Assembly (NCBI RefSeq): GCF_019599145.1
Contig: NZ_CP080647.1
Location: 2,976,001-3,040,000, forward strand
DNA from: Streptomyces akebiae
Lineage (GTDB): Bacteria > Actinomycetota > Actinomycetes > Streptomycetales > Streptomycetaceae
DNA: 64,000 nucleotides
Reading direction: 5' to 3'
Shown here: positions 8,866 through 18,511 of the stretch, one piece after another
How positions within the stretch are numbered: the first letter of the stretch is position 1
How the letters are laid out: every line of letters starts with the position of its first letter
The notes under the pieces: generated by a model
What the model saw: only the letters and a program-made list of their open reading frames with translations
Told to the model about the DNA's origin: nothing
Databases searched by the model: none
Program-made: the position numbers and the translations under genes

Positions 8866-9480
8866 ATGTCCGACGAAATGCCCAACGGGCACACACCCGC
8901 ACGACGTACCCGCACGTGGCCGACCCTGCTGCTGTGCCTGATGTCGGCGCTCCTGCTCACGGCCTGGACCACGGCACCCCGCGCGGCCCCGGGACAGGAC
9001 GCCGCCCCGGCGCCGCCGGCCGCCGAGGGGCCCGTCCCCGCCGTGGCCCGCGCCTGGCCCGTCGGCCTGCGGCCCCTGGTGACACGGGCCTGGCAGCCCC
9101 CGCCGACCCCCTACGCCCGAGGTCACCGAGGCGTCGATCTCGCCGCGCAGCCCGGTTCCCCGGTCCGCGCGGTGGCCCCTGGCCGCGTCTCGTTCGCGGG
9201 CCGGGTGGCGGGCCGCGGAGTCATCTCGGTCGAACTGACCGGCACCGGCGACCCGCCCCTGCGCACGACCTACGAACCGGTCCGGACTTCGGTGAAGAAG
9301 GGCGCCGAGGTGACGGCGGGCACCCCCCTGGGCACCCTGGAGGCCGCCCCTTCGCACTGCCCGACAGCATGCCTCCACTGGGGCCTGCGCAGAGGGGACA
9401 CCTACCTGGACCCACTCACGCTGCTACCGCCCTGGCTGCTACGAAAGGGCCCGTCACGTCTACTGCCGGTGCCCGAGTAG
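8866..9480 (+). CDS. Secreted M23-family (LytM-like) protein, altered active site
   Basis: 204 residues with a signal peptide (basic start, hydrophobic residues 20-35, cut near the AP-rich segment) and a C-terminal M23 domain. M23 enzymes cut peptidoglycan cross-bridges with a zinc held by H-x3-D and H-x-H. Here the first motif is intact (His87-Arg-Gly-Val-Asp91), but the second reads Cys169-Leu-His171, so the general-base His is Cys. It may therefore be a non-catalytic amidase activator or cell-wall binder, or use a neighbouring His (His164). It is divergent from rpsB and convergent with a TetR gene. Confidence 0.85.
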   Translation: MSDEMPNGHTPARRTRTWPTLLLCLMSALLLTAWTTAPRAAPGQDAAPAPPAAEGPVPAVARAWPVGLRPLVTRAWQPPPTPYARGHRGVDLAAQPGSPVRAVAPGRVSFAGRVAGRGVISVELTGTGDPPLRTTYEPVRTSVKKGAEVTAGTPLGTLEAAPSHCPTACLHWGLRRGDTYLDPLTLLPPWLLRKGPSRLLPVPE

Positions 9481-9550
9481 CCACGCCGTCGCAGGTCGGC
9501 GCCCTGGGCACCCTCCACGAGGCGCGGCCCCGACGCCGGCCATCGCGGCC

Positions 9551-10132
9551 TCAGCCCCGCACACCCCGCAGCGCCATGGCCACAGCCGCCTCAGCGATCG
9601 CGGAGGGGTCCTCGGCCGCCGCCAGCTCGATACGCCGCACAGCCGCGTCCACGACCCCCTGCAACAGCATCGCCCCCAACCGGGGTTCCGCCTGCCCGAG
9701 GTCCGCCAGAGCCTCCACGATCATCGCGACGAGCCCACCGTGCGCTGCCCGGATGTTCTCCCGCGCGCCGGCGTCCAACTCACTCGCCGAGATCGCCACC
9801 ACGGCCCGATGCCGCCGGTCCCCGACCAGCTCCAACTGCTTGCGGACGTACGCCTCGACCTTGCCCTCGGGCCGCTCGACCGCGGCCATCGCCGCCTCGA
9901 CCTCAGCCGCCCACACGGGAAAGTCGACCTCGCACAGCTCCTCGACGACGGCGGCCCGCGACCGGAAGTACTCGTACACGGACGACCGCGCCAGCCCCGT
10001 GCGCTCGGCGAGGGCGGGGAACGTCAACGCCTCCGTCCCACCCTCGGACAACAGCGAGCGAGCCGCGTCCAGCAGGGCGGCTCGCTGCATCGACCGGTGC
10101 TCGGCCACGGAGGCCGCTCGAATCCTTGGCAC
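9551..10132 (-). CDS. TetR/AcrR-family transcriptional regulator
   Basis: 193 residues from GTG 10132 (an in-frame GTG at 10141 is an alternative; upstream extension to 10255 is implausible). Residues ~15-60 form the TetR helix-turn-helix (AALLDAARSLLSEGG, LTFPALAERTGLARSSVYEYF). The C-terminal ~120 residues are an uncharacterised ligand/dimerisation domain. It lies next to whiG in the same direction and is convergent with the M23 gene; the target is unknown. Confidence 0.88.
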   Translation of the reverse strand: MPRIRAASVAEHRSMQRAALLDAARSLLSEGGTEALTFPALAERTGLARSSVYEYFRSRAAVVEELCEVDFPVWAAEVEAAMAAVERPEGKVEAYVRKQLELVGDRRHRAVVAISASELDAGARENIRAAHGGLVAMIVEALADLGQAEPRLGAMLLQGVVDAAVRRIELAAAEDPSAIAEAAVAMALRGVRG

Positions 10133-10273
10133 GTCATCCACTTTACGGACGGACCGCCACCCACGGGAGTGCCTTCCCCGACGAGCCCTCGCCGAAGGCC
10201 GTCCGGAGCCCCCGCGGCCCGCACCCGCCCCTGCCCTCCGGCCGCCTGTCGACATCCGGCCGGATCCGAGCGG

Positions 10274-11110
10274 TCAACGGCCGAAACTCGCCAGCTTCGC
10301 CCGCAGCTGCAGCACCGATTTCGTGTGGATCTGACTCACCCGGCTCTCGGTGACCCCCAGCACGTTCCCGATCTCCGCGAGGGTGAGCCCCTCGTAGTAG
10401 TAGAGCGTGACGACGGTCTTCTCCCGCTCAGGCAGCGTGTTGATGGCCCGCGCCAGGAAACGGCGCAGCTCCCGGTCCTCGGCGACCTCGACCGGATTGT
10501 CCGCGGCGGTGTCCTCCAGCGTGTCCATCAGGCTCAGCCGGTCGCCGCCCTCGCCCCCGACATGCAGCAGCTCCTCCAGCGCCACCACGTTGGCCAGCGA
10601 CAACTGACTGAAGACCGAGTGGAGTTCGTCGACCGCGATGCCCATCTCTGCGGCGACCTCGCCTTCGCTCGGGGTGCGTCTGAGCCGTGACTCCAGCGTG
10701 GCGTAGGCCCGCTCGACATTGCGGGCCTTCTGCCGCACCGACCGGGGGATCCAGTCCAGCGCGCGCAGTTCGTCGATCATGGCGCCCCGGATCCGGGTGA
10801 TCGCGTACGTCTCGAACTTGATCTCCCGGTCGATGTCGAACTTCTCGATCGCGTCGATGAGCCCGAAGACCCCGGAGGAGACGAAGTCCGCCTGCTCGAC
10901 GTTGGCCGGCAGGCCGACGCTCACCCGGCCCGCCACGTACTTCACCAGCGGTGAATAGTGCAGGATCAGCTGCTCGCGCAGCCGGTCGTCGCCCGTCGTC
11001 TTGTACGTCCGCCACAGCTCGTCGAGTGTCGAGGGGGCGGGTGGGCGCACGGTGCCGCGAACGGCGGAGGGTACCGCCGCCCGGTCAGACCCGGAGGTGT
11101 GCTGGGGCAT
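10274..11110 (-). CDS. whiG: Sporulation RNA polymerase sigma factor WhiG
   Basis: 278 residues, FliA/WhiG-type sigma factor that commits Streptomyces aerial hyphae to sporulation. Regions 2-4 are complete: [21 protein letters not shown] (2.1), [20 protein letters not shown] (2.4), [10 protein letters not shown] (3), [20 protein letters not shown] and [12 protein letters not shown] (4.2). I start at ATG 11110 (MPQHTSG); the upstream 92-codon extension lacks similarity. It is separated from dprA by a 272-nt spacer that should carry its promoter. Confidence 0.97.
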   Translation of the reverse strand: MPQHTSGSDRAAVPSAVRGTVRPPAPSTLDELWRTYKTTGDDRLREQLILHYSPLVKYVAGRVSVGLPANVEQADFVSSGVFGLIDAIEKFDIDREIKFETYAITRIRGAMIDELRALDWIPRSVRQKARNVERAYATLESRLRRTPSEGEVAAEMGIAVDELHSVFSQLSLANVVALEELLHVGGEGGDRLSLMDTLEDTAADNPVEVAEDRELRRFLARAINTLPEREKTVVTLYYYEGLTLAEIGNVLGVTESRVSQIHTKSVLQLRAKLASFGR

Positions 11111-11382
11111 TCGTCGCCTTGTGCCGTTCTGCCGTGAACTGGGAGTGCCTGGGTGAGCTGTCGGTCTGATGTCGAGTTGCCTGTCCTGAGTCGGAATCCT
11201 CGTGAGCGTAGCGTGACTGGAGAGTCGCAGTGCGCGAAGGCCGAGGGATCGCCGGTGCGCAGATACGTTCCGCTGGACGCCCCGCCGGGTCACGACAATC
11301 GCGGTGCGCGGACTCTCCGGTGCACCAACTGCCGGAAACCGCAAGGCCGTCGGCGTTCCCCCGGACGGCCGAACACGCTCCG

Positions 11383-12546
11383 TCAACCCGACCTCCGATC
11401 GGGCGAGACGGAGATCATCGCCTGGCGTGTCAACTTCCAGCCGTCGCCGTGTCGTTCGACGTAACCGAGTGCGCGCAGTTCGTACAGTCTCCCGACCGCG
11501 TCGTCCACGGTCGTCCCCGCGCCGCGGGCGATGTCGTCGGGGGCCGCGCTCCCCTGCCCCGGCAAGGCGGCCAGCACCTGCCGCGCTCCGGGTTCCAGCA
11601 GGTCACGGGGGAGAACGGGGCCTCGGCGGTCGGGCGCCAGCTCTCCCATGTCACCCACCAGCTCGACGACTTCGGCGGCGTCGGACACGAGGACGGCGCC
11701 GCCCCGCAGCAGGTCGTGCACGCCGGCCGAGAGCGCCGAGGTGGCGGGTCCCGGCACCCCCATGGTGAACCGGCCCAGCCGCTGCGCCGCCCGCGCCGTG
11801 ACCAGTGCACCGCTGCGGTAGGCCGCCTCCACGACCACGGTTCCCCTGGTGAGCGCGGCGATGACCCGGTTGCGCAGAATGAACCGGCTCGGCGTCGGGT
11901 GCTCCCCCGGCGGCAACTCGCCCACCACCAGACCCTGTTCCGCGATCCTGCTGATCAGCTGGACATGCCCCCGGGGATACGGCCGGTCCACTCCGCAGGC
12001 GAGCACGGCGACGGTCGCGCCGCCGGCCCCGAGCACGCCCCGGTGCGCGGCGCCGTCCACGCCGTACGCGCCCCCGGACACCACCACCCACCCCCGCTCG
12101 GCCAGTCCCGCGCCCAGCGCCGACGCCATGTGCGCCCCGTACTCCGTGCAGGCCCGCGCCCCCACGACGGCCACCGACCGCAACGCCCACATCCGTACAT
12201 TCGCGGCCCCCCGCACCCACAGCCCCACCGGCCGCGCGTCCCCGAGGTCGTCGAGCTGCCGGGGCCACTCCCCGTCACCGGGGATGAGGAACCGGACTCC
12301 GGCGTCCCGCGCCTGTGCCAGGTCGCCTGCGGGATCGGCCCGTCCGGCTCGGGCACGGAGACCCGCCCACCGCTTCTCGGAGGCCTGTGGCAGCGGTGGC
12401 CCGCCCCCGGAGACCCTCCGCACCACTTCCCGGGCCCCGAACTCCCGCAGCCATCGCCCGCCGAGTTCGTCGCCGGGTTCGAGGACACGGGCCAGGAAGG
12501 CCCGGTCGAGCCGCTCGCCGTCCGGCGCCCCTCCGCCGCCCGTCAT
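11383..12546 (-). CDS. dprA: DNA-processing protein DprA (Smf)
   Basis: 387 residues. DprA binds incoming single-stranded DNA and loads RecA in naturally competent bacteria; in Streptomyces the role is not established. A SAM-like N-terminal region is followed by the Rossmann DprA core: [36 protein letters not shown], and a C-terminal winged-helix-like domain. Start ATG 12546; GTG 12570 is an alternative. It lies 35 nt after the ComM-like gene and follows it in one operon with the YraN gene. Confidence 0.93.
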   Translation of the reverse strand: MTGGGGAPDGERLDRAFLARVLEPGDELGGRWLREFGAREVVRRVSGGGPPLPQASEKRWAGLRARAGRADPAGDLAQARDAGVRFLIPGDGEWPRQLDDLGDARPVGLWVRGAANVRMWALRSVAVVGARACTEYGAHMASALGAGLAERGWVVVSGGAYGVDGAAHRGVLGAGGATVAVLACGVDRPYPRGHVQLISRIAEQGLVVGELPPGEHPTPSRFILRNRVIAALTRGTVVVEAAYRSGALVTARAAQRLGRFTMGVPGPATSALSAGVHDLLRGGAVLVSDAAEVVELVGDMGELAPDRRGPVLPRDLLEPGARQVLAALPGQGSAAPDDIARGAGTTVDDAVGRLYELRALGYVERHGDGWKLTRQAMISVSPDRRSG

Positions 12547-12580
12547 GGCACGCCCACCCGTGAACCACACGCCTCGGGCC

Positions 12581-14203
12581 TCACGTCAGCGCGCCGATCG
12601 CCATCGGCACCCCACGCGGGACTCCGGTGCGCAGTTGCAGAGCCAGGCTGACGTCCGTCGCGTCAGGGCGGTCATGGCCGACGAGGTCGGCGATGGTCCA
12701 GGCGACCCGGAGCACCCGGTCCAGTCCGCGCGCGGTCAGTCCACCCCGCTCCAGGCAGCGCTCGGCCTCGTCCATAGCGCCTGGGGCCGCATGCCACCGG
12801 CTGCGCAGTTCGCGCCCCGGTACTTCGCTGTTCGTCCGCCAAGGTGTGCCGAGCAGCCGTTCGGCCGCTCGTTCCCTCGCCGAGCGCACCCGGTCGGCCA
12901 CCGTCGCCGTGGACTCGCCCCGGGCCCCGCGCCCGGTGAGTTCGGTCCGGGTGACCCGGTCGACCTCGACCCGCAGGTCGACCCTGTCCAGCAGCGGCCC
13001 GGAGAGCCGGGCCTGATAGCGGCGGATCGCCGCGGACGGGCACTCGCACAGGTCGTCCGTCCGCGAGAACCGGCCACAGGGGCAGGGATTGGCGGCGAGG
13101 ACCATCAGGAACTTCGCCGGGAACCGGACCACTCCCGCACTGCGCGCGATCACCACGTGACCCGCTTCCAGCGGCTGCCGCAGGGCGTCCAGGGCATGGC
13201 TGCTGAACTCAGGGGTCTCGTCGAGGAAGAGCACCCCGCGGTGGGCGAGAGAGACCGCTCCGGGGCGTGCGATGCCCTGCCCGCCGCCGACCAGGGACTG
13301 CATCGTGGCCGAGTGGTGGGGGGCGCAGTAGGGCGCGTCGTCCACCAGTGGCTTGCCGGCAGGCAGCAGACCGGCGATCGAGTGGACCGCCGTGACCTCC
13401 AGCGACTCCTCCCTGGCCAGCTTCGGCAGGATGGCCGGCAGCCGCTCGGCGAGCATCGTCTTGCCCGCCCCGGGCGGCCCTTCGAGGAAGAGGTGGTGTC
13501 CACCGGCTGCGGCGACCTCCACCGCGGTGCGGGCCGCGAGCTGACCGACGACATCGGCGAGATCATGGCCATGGTCCTGTTGCGCGGCTCCTGCCGTGTG
13601 CACGCCCGTGGCCGCCCCCGCGCCCGGCAGGCGAAGTCCCGCCATGAGCGGGTCCGGGCGTCCCTCGTCGGGCTCCTCGTCCGGCACGGGTTCGTCCGCG
13701 AGCACGGCGATCAGTTGCCGCAGGGTACGCACCCCCAGTACCGAGACACCAGGCACCAGCGAGGCCTCCGCCGCCGCGCACTCCGGCACCACCACCTGCT
13801 CGTATCCGGCCTCGGCGGCGGCCAGCACGGCGGGCAGGATGCCCCGCACCGGCCGGACCCGGCCGTCGAGCCCCAGCTCTCCGATCATCACAATGTCGGA
13901 GAGCGCCCGCGGATCGATCCGCTCGGAGGCCCCCAGTACCGCGCAGGCCACCGCCAGGTCGAAGCCACTGCCGGCCTTGGGTACCGACGCCGGGCTGAGC
14001 CCCACCGTCAACTTCTTCTGCGGCCATTCGGCGCCCGAGTTGACCACGGCCGCCCTGACCCGGTCCTTGCTCTCCGTCAGGCTCTTGTCCGGCAGTCCTA
14101 CCAGCGTGAAGGCCGCCACGCCCGGTTCCAGATCGGCCTGGACCTCGACGACGACTCCCTCGACGCCGACGAGGGCCACGGAGCACGTGCGGGCGAATCC
14201 CAT
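12581..14203 (-). CDS. YifB/ComM-family Mg-chelatase-like AAA+ ATPase
   Basis: 540 residues. The N-terminal Lon-protease-like fold (to ~170) is followed by an AAA+ domain with Walker A GPPGAGKTML at about residue 241 and Walker B GVLFLDE, then the C-terminal MgCl domain with a CPCG...C cysteine cluster. ComM in Vibrio is a branch-migration helicase for natural transformation. Its stop is just before dprA, and its start shares bases with the stop of the YraN gene, so the three are translationally coupled. The name comM is a family inference. Confidence 0.93.
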   Translation of the reverse strand: MGFARTCSVALVGVEGVVVEVQADLEPGVAAFTLVGLPDKSLTESKDRVRAAVVNSGAEWPQKKLTVGLSPASVPKAGSGFDLAVACAVLGASERIDPRALSDIVMIGELGLDGRVRPVRGILPAVLAAAEAGYEQVVVPECAAAEASLVPGVSVLGVRTLRQLIAVLADEPVPDEEPDEGRPDPLMAGLRLPGAGAATGVHTAGAAQQDHGHDLADVVGQLAARTAVEVAAAGGHHLFLEGPPGAGKTMLAERLPAILPKLAREESLEVTAVHSIAGLLPAGKPLVDDAPYCAPHHSATMQSLVGGGQGIARPGAVSLAHRGVLFLDETPEFSSHALDALRQPLEAGHVVIARSAGVVRFPAKFLMVLAANPCPCGRFSRTDDLCECPSAAIRRYQARLSGPLLDRVDLRVEVDRVTRTELTGRGARGESTATVADRVRSARERAAERLLGTPWRTNSEVPGRELRSRWHAAPGAMDEAERCLERGGLTARGLDRVLRVAWTIADLVGHDRPDATDVSLALQLRTGVPRGVPMAIGALT

Positions 14204-14628
14204 CAGGCCACCCCCCGCACGTGCTCCACGACGGGGGCCCCGCGGTCGGGGAGGACGACACCGACGAGGTCGATGCGGACGCCGCCCGGTGGGCTCCCTC
14301 CATGCTCCTGGAGCCAGCGTTCGGCGAGGCCGCGCAGCCGTTCGGCCTTGGTCGTCGTGACGGCCGCCATGGGATGTCCGAAGGGGCCGGCCCTGCGGGT
14401 CTTCACCTCGCAGACGACCAGCGCGTCCCCGTCGCGGGCCACGATGTCGATCTCGCCGGTCCTGCCGCCGCGCCAGTTGCGCTCCAGGACCGTCATCCCG
14501 GCTTCGACCAGCCGCCGCGCGGCCAGCTCCTCGCCGTACTTGCCGAGCGCGCCCCGGGCGTTGCTGCCGCGGTTCCCGCCGCCTCGTGCATCGCTTCGGC
14601 GCGCGTCGTCGCCTCGTGCCTTGCTCAT
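14203..14628 (-). CDS. YraN/UPF0102 endonuclease-like protein
   Basis: 141 residues with the UPF0102 core: [43 protein letters not shown], where E, D and E-x-K form a restriction-endonuclease-like site. The N-terminal 25 residues are an Arg/Gly/Ser-rich extension. Its function is unknown; it is commonly linked to dprA and comM genes as here. Confidence 0.92.
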   Translation of the reverse strand: MSKARGDDARRSDARGGGNRGSNARGALGKYGEELAARRLVEAGMTVLERNWRGGRTGEIDIVARDGDALVVCEVKTRRAGPFGHPMAAVTTTKAERLRGLAERWLQEHGGSPPGGVRIDLVGVVLPDRGAPVVEHVRGVA

Positions 14629-14729
14629 GTCGGCACCACCTCCGGCGCCAACATTGAGGGCAGCTCAGCCCGCTATTGGATCTTGGTGGACAAGTAGCCG
14701 ATTGTGGACAACTTCCTCACCCGCACGAA

Positions 14730-14767
14730 TGACGACCGCCTCGGCGTTTGACGACCGCCTCGGCGTT
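14730..14767. repeat. 19-bp perfect tandem duplication
   Basis: TGACGACCGCCTCGGCGTT is present twice head to tail (14730-14748, 14749-14767), just beyond the stop of the DUF2469 gene. A third partial match (tcggcctcag) follows. It looks like a recent slippage or duplication in the spacer. Confidence 0.7.
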
Positions 14768-14776
14768 GAGTCGGCC

Positions 14777-15085
14777 TCAGCTGCCCGGCAACTCAAGATC
14801 GCTCTTGTTCAGCTCCTCAATGTTCACGTCCTTGAACGTGAGCACCCGCACCTGCTTCACGAACCGAGCCGGCCGGTACATGTCCCACACCCAGGCATCC
14901 GCCATCGACACCTCGAAGAACACCTCACCCTGGACCGAGTGCACCTGCATCTCATAGTCATTGGTGAGATAGAAACGCCGCTCGGTCTCGATCACGTATT
15001 TGAACAGACCGACGACATCGCGGTACTCCCGGTAGAGCTTCAGCTCCATCTCGGTCTCGTACTTCTCGAGGTCCTCGGCGCTCAT
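14777..15085 (-). CDS. DUF2469 family protein
   Basis: 102 residues, acidic, no signal peptide or membrane helix. Conserved throughout actinobacteria beside rnhB/yraN; the sequence MSAEDLEKYETEMELKLYREY and the aromatic block DAWVWDMYRPARFVK match this family. Function is unknown. It lies between the Nudix gene and the YraN gene, both leftward. Confidence 0.9.
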   Translation of the reverse strand: MSAEDLEKYETEMELKLYREYRDVVGLFKYVIETERRFYLTNDYEMQVHSVQGEVFFEVSMADAWVWDMYRPARFVKQVRVLTFKDVNIEELNKSDLELPGS

Positions 15086-15141
15086 GGCATGTTCCCCTTC
15101 AGCCGTGCGATCCCACCATTGTGCGCCAGTCCCGCGAGCCC

Positions 15142-15693
15142 CTAGACAATTTCGGTGTCGAGGACCACGGGTCTGGCAGGGGGACCCTCGTCGAGCAGTG
15201 TGCGAAGCAGTTCGGCGAGTCTGGTCGGGTACACCGTCTCATGCGTCCGGGCCAGTTCCCCGCACGTCCACCAGCGTGCTCCGGCCACACTGCGCCGTTC
15301 CAGCTCCGTGAGGCCCGCCGCGACGGGCGCCACCTGGTGCGTTTCGGGGGTCCGGGCGAGGTAGTACCACTCGTCCTGGTCCCAGCGGCGTCCGGCGAAG
15401 GGGAAGGAGCACATCCGCCGCCAGAGCACGGGGCCGAGCTCCACGTCCGTGATCCCGGTCTCCTCCACCAGTTCCCGCAGGGCGGCCTCCTCGCGGGTCT
15501 CCGTGCCCTCCACGCCGCCGCCGGGCGTGAACCACCAGTCGTCGGCAGGATCGTCCGGCTCGTGCCCGTGCAGCAGCAGGATGCGTTCCTGCGGATCCAG
15601 CAGGATCACCCGGGCCACCCTGCGCAGTCCGCCCTCGTACGTGTCCCCGTACGTGTCCCCGTTCGTGTCCCCGTTCGTGCCCTCAGGCGACAC
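15142..15693 (-). CDS. Nudix hydrolase of the signal-peptidase cluster
   Basis: 183 residues with a full Nudix box at residues ~58-81 (G-x5-E-x7-REU-x-EE-x-GU: GGVEGTETREE, RELVEETGI). It should hydrolyse a nucleoside diphosphate linked to some other moiety; substrate unknown. The first 20 residues contain a GDT-(N/Y) repeat coded by a 12-nt GTGTCCCCGT(A/T)C repeat at 15643-15680. Its start overlaps the end of the fourth signal peptidase gene by 11 nt, as in other Streptomyces sip clusters. Confidence 0.92.
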   Translation of the reverse strand: MSPEGTNGDTNGDTYGDTYEGGLRRVARVILLDPQERILLLHGHEPDDPADDWWFTPGGGVEGTETREEAALRELVEETGITDVELGPVLWRRMCSFPFAGRRWDQDEWYYLARTPETHQVAPVAAGLTELERRSVAGARWWTCGELARTHETVYPTRLAELLRTLLDEGPPARPVVLDTEIV

Positions 15694-16429
15694 CGGCCGG
15701 CTCCGCCTGCGCCGTACGGCCGCGTCCGCCGACGCGCTTGGCGACGGGCCCGTAGGCCGCGCCGCCCAGCACGAGCACCATGCCCACGATCAGTGCGGCG
15801 GTGATCAGCCGCAGCGGGCCCGGAGAAGAGAGCGCGCCCAGTTCCTCGAAGCCCGTGGGGCGGGCCAGCATGCCGTCCATGGGCCAGACGACGGCGTCCA
15901 CGCGCGCGTCCACATGGCTGCGCGGCACCGTGCCGTTGCCCGCCTCCGTGAGGTGGGCGGTGGAGTCCAGGGAGCCACTGCGCTCGTCGCCCAGGAGGAA
16001 CAGTCGGCCCTTGGGGACGGTGATCTCCGGGATCCCGGTCAGCTCGGCCTGCTGGCCCTCGGGGAGGTACCCCTCGTCGATCTGCTTGCCGTTGACGGTC
16101 AGCTTGCCGTCGGTGCAGCAGGCGACCGTGTCCCCGCCCACCGCGACGACCCGTTTGACCATGGGGGCGTTGCCCCAGGTCTCCTGCCGGAAGACCACGA
16201 CGTCACCACGCTTGATCTCGGAGCCGTCCACCCGCTCGGCGAGTATGCGGTCCCCGGAGGTGATGGTGGGGGACATCGAGTCGGTCGGCACGGTGTAGGG
16301 CGCGTAGGCGACCGCGCCCCAGAGGAAGCCGCCCAGGAAGAGCACACAGCCGAGGGCCACGGCCAGTCCCGACAGCTTGCTGCCGAGCCGTCCGCGGCCC
16401 TCGTCCGTACGACTTGTCGTCCCGCTCAT
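15683..16429 (-). CDS. sipZ: Type I signal peptidase (fourth of the cluster)
   Basis: 248 residues, membrane-bound Ser/Lys protease that removes signal peptides outside the membrane. N-terminal helix at ~18-42; catalytic Ser51 in VPTDSM; catalytic Lys92 in MVKRVVAVGGD; box E LFLLGDERSGSLDS; and a second C-terminal transmembrane helix (~205-225), which distinguishes it from typical Gram-positive SPases. I start at ATG 16429. By position in the cluster it corresponds to Streptomyces SipZ; the letter is inferred from gene order. Confidence 0.9.
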   Translation of the reverse strand: MSGTTSRTDEGRGRLGSKLSGLAVALGCVLFLGGFLWGAVAYAPYTVPTDSMSPTITSGDRILAERVDGSEIKRGDVVVFRQETWGNAPMVKRVVAVGGDTVACCTDGKLTVNGKQIDEGYLPEGQQAELTGIPEITVPKGRLFLLGDERSGSLDSTAHLTEAGNGTVPRSHVDARVDAVVWPMDGMLARPTGFEELGALSSPGPLRLITAALIVGMVLVLGGAAYGPVAKRVGGRGRTAQAEPAGVA

Positions 16430-16509
16430 CCCAGTGCTCCCCCAGGTCGGAGAATCGACCGTCCGGGCCCCGAGCGGGCCGCGGAAGATCGGCGATCTGG
16501 GACGGCACC

Positions 16510-17529
16510 CTACCCGGCGGTACCCGTGCCAGAAACCCTCGGGCTTTCGGTGGCCAGAAGGCGGCGTCGGCGCCACAGCACCAACGGCACCGCGCCCGCG
16601 AGGCCGAGCGCGCCGGGGGCGGCGGCGCTCAGGTTCTGGTCGAACGTGTCGGGGACCGGCAGCGTGGACCAGCGGGTGGGAGGCCAGGCGACCACGATGG
16701 CGCGGCCCACGACCTGGCTCACGGGGACCATGCCCTTGTTGCTGTCGTTCTGGTGGTAGCGGGAGTCCAGCGAGTTCTGCCGGTGGTCACCCATGACCCA
16801 GATTTTGCCCTCGGGCACCTTCACCTTGAACTGGCCGCCGGTGTCGTCGACCGTGCAGGGCGTGTTGCCCGGGTACACGTACGGCTCGTTCAGCGCCTTG
16901 CCGTTGACCTTGAGCGGGCCGGTGCCCTTGCACTCCACGGTGTCGCCGGCCACGCCGATGACCCGCTTGATGAGGTCCTTCTCCTCGGCGGACGGCATCA
17001 GGCCGATCCAGCCGAGGACCCGCTGCACCGCGTTGGGCTCCAGGGTGGGCTCGCCGTCCAGCCAGCCGGCCGGGTCATGGAAGACGACGACCTCGCCGCG
17101 CTCGGGCTCCGAGCCGAACCACGGGGTGAGCTTGTCGACCAGGACCCGGTCGCCCTCCTGCAGGGTGTTCTGCATCGAGTCGGAGGGGATGGAGAACGCC
17201 TGCACCAGGAACGTCTTGATCAGCAGCGCGAGCACCAGCGCGATACCGATCAGGATGGGCAGTTCCTTCCAGAAGGAACGCTGCTTCTTCCTGGGTCGCT
17301 CGTCCTGGTCGCCGTCGTCGGCCGAAGTCCGGGCGCCGGTCTCGCCGTCCGTCGCGTCGCCGTCCGGGGAGTCACTCCCGGAGCCGGCGGGACCCTCGGA
17401 ATTCACGGCGCTCTCCACGTCCTCCACGTTCTCCGCGGCCGGGGAAGCCGCCTCGTCGGATCGCTCCGGCCGTTCTTCGGAACCACCGTGTCCCGACCGT
17501 GCTCCGACCGCCAAATCCCCCACATCCAC
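16510..17529 (-). CDS. sipY: Type I signal peptidase (third of the cluster)
   Basis: 339 residues. An unusually long acidic cytosolic N-terminus (~80 residues) precedes the membrane helix (~91-107). Catalytic Ser118 (IPSDSM) and Lys188 (DLIKRVIGVAGD) are present with box E IWVMGDHRQNSLDSR and a hydrophobic C-terminal anchor. As annotated its start overlaps the end of the upstream sip gene by 158 nt; in-frame GTGs at residues ~35-42 (about 17406-17427) are alternative starts that would shorten the overlap. Cluster letter inferred from order. Confidence 0.9.
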   Translation of the reverse strand: MDVGDLAVGARSGHGGSEERPERSDEAASPAAENVEDVESAVNSEGPAGSGSDSPDGDATDGETGARTSADDGDQDERPRKKQRSFWKELPILIGIALVLALLIKTFLVQAFSIPSDSMQNTLQEGDRVLVDKLTPWFGSEPERGEVVVFHDPAGWLDGEPTLEPNAVQRVLGWIGLMPSAEEKDLIKRVIGVAGDTVECKGTGPLKVNGKALNEPYVYPGNTPCTVDDTGGQFKVKVPEGKIWVMGDHRQNSLDSRYHQNDSNKGMVPVSQVVGRAIVVAWPPTRWSTLPVPDTFDQNLSAAAPGALGLAGAVPLVLWRRRRLLATESPRVSGTGTAG

Positions 17530-18511
17530 TCCTCACTCCGTACCGCCGCCCGCGCCACAGCCGGTGCAGGCCCACCACTCCCATAACGAGCGGGAGTTCC
17601 GCAGGGGTCGGGAGAGGGATCAATCCGTTTCGATCCGCGGAGGCCACCCTATGCGAAGCGCCGAGAGCGGTGGTCGACCCGCTCGGCACGGCGGAGAACG
17701 TGTCAGGCTCCTCCAACTGCCCCCAGTGGCCGACCGGCCAGGCGATGACGACGGCCCGGCCGACAACGGAGGCCTCCGGCACCGTACCGCCGAACTGAGC
17801 GGTCTTCGAATCGTCGGACTGATGGGCGCGCGAGTCGGCGGAGTTCTCCCGGTGGTCGCCCATCACCCAGAGGCGGCCCTGTGGCACGGTCACCTCGAAC
17901 CGCTGGGTCGAGGGCTGGTTGCCGGGGTGGATGTACGCCGTCTCGTCCAGGGGCATGCCGTTGACGGTGACGCGGCCCTGGGTGTCACAGCACTTGACGG
18001 TGTCACCGCCGACCGCGACGACCCGCTTGATCAGGTCCTTCTCGTCGTCGGAGGGGAGAAGGCCGATGAACTGCAGGCCTTCCTTTATCTGCTTGATGAC
18101 GATCGGGTCCTCGGTGATGGCCGTCGTCTGCTCGTCCTCCAGCCAACCGCCCGGGTCCTTGAAGACGACGACGTCACCCCGGGTGGGCTTGGAGCCGAAC
18201 CAGGGCGTGAGCTTGTCGACCAGTACCCGGTCGCCGATCTGGATCGTCTGCTCCATGGAGCCCGACGGGATCACGAACGCCTGGACGAGGAAGGTCTTCA
18301 GGACCAGGGCTATCAGGACGGCGACACCGACGAGGAGCGGGATCTCCTTGACCGCGGAGCGACGTCTGCGCCGCTTGATCTTGCGGGCCAGCTTGCGCCG
18401 CTCGACCCGGCTCGGCCGGGCGGCACCCCCGGACCGCCGGGTGCCGGTGGGCAGCAGATTGTCGGCCGCGGTGCTGGCAGGGGCACCGCGGGGTTTGCCG
18501 CGGTTACCCAT
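17372..18511 (-). CDS. sipX: Type I signal peptidase (second of the cluster), C-terminally extended
   Basis: 379 residues from ATG 18511, whose start overlaps the stop of the first sip gene. Residues 30-52 are very basic (KIKRRRRR); membrane helix ~57-73; catalytic Ser85 (IPSGSM) and Lys162 (DLIKRVVAVGGD); box E LWVMGDHRENSADSR; C-terminal anchor ending near LHRLWRGR. The last ~52 residues are Gly/Arg-rich, lie over the start of the next sip gene in another frame, and look like read-through of a lost stop codon and not like a domain. Confidence 0.9.
   Translation of the reverse strand: MGNRGKPRGAPASTAADNLLPTGTRRSGGAARPSRVERRKLARKIKRRRRRSAVKEIPLLVGVAVLIALVLKTFLVQAFVIPSGSMEQTIQIGDRVLVDKLTPWFGSKPTRGDVVVFKDPGGWLEDEQTTAITEDPIVIKQIKEGLQFIGLLPSDDEKDLIKRVVAVGGDTVKCCDTQGRVTVNGMPLDETAYIHPGNQPSTQRFEVTVPQGRLWVMGDHRENSADSRAHQSDDSKTAQFGGTVPEASVVGRAVVIAWPVGHWGQLEEPDTFSAVPSGSTTALGASHRVASADRNGLIPLPTPAELPLVMGVVGLHRLWRGRRYGVRSGCGGFGGRSTVGTRWFRRTAGAIRRGGFPGRGERGGRGERREFRGSRRLRE

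Noticed and set aside
15643..15680. GTGTCCCCGT(A/T)C repeats as a possible CRISPR or regulatory array
   Set aside because: They are a 12-nt coding microsatellite in the Nudix gene N-terminus.
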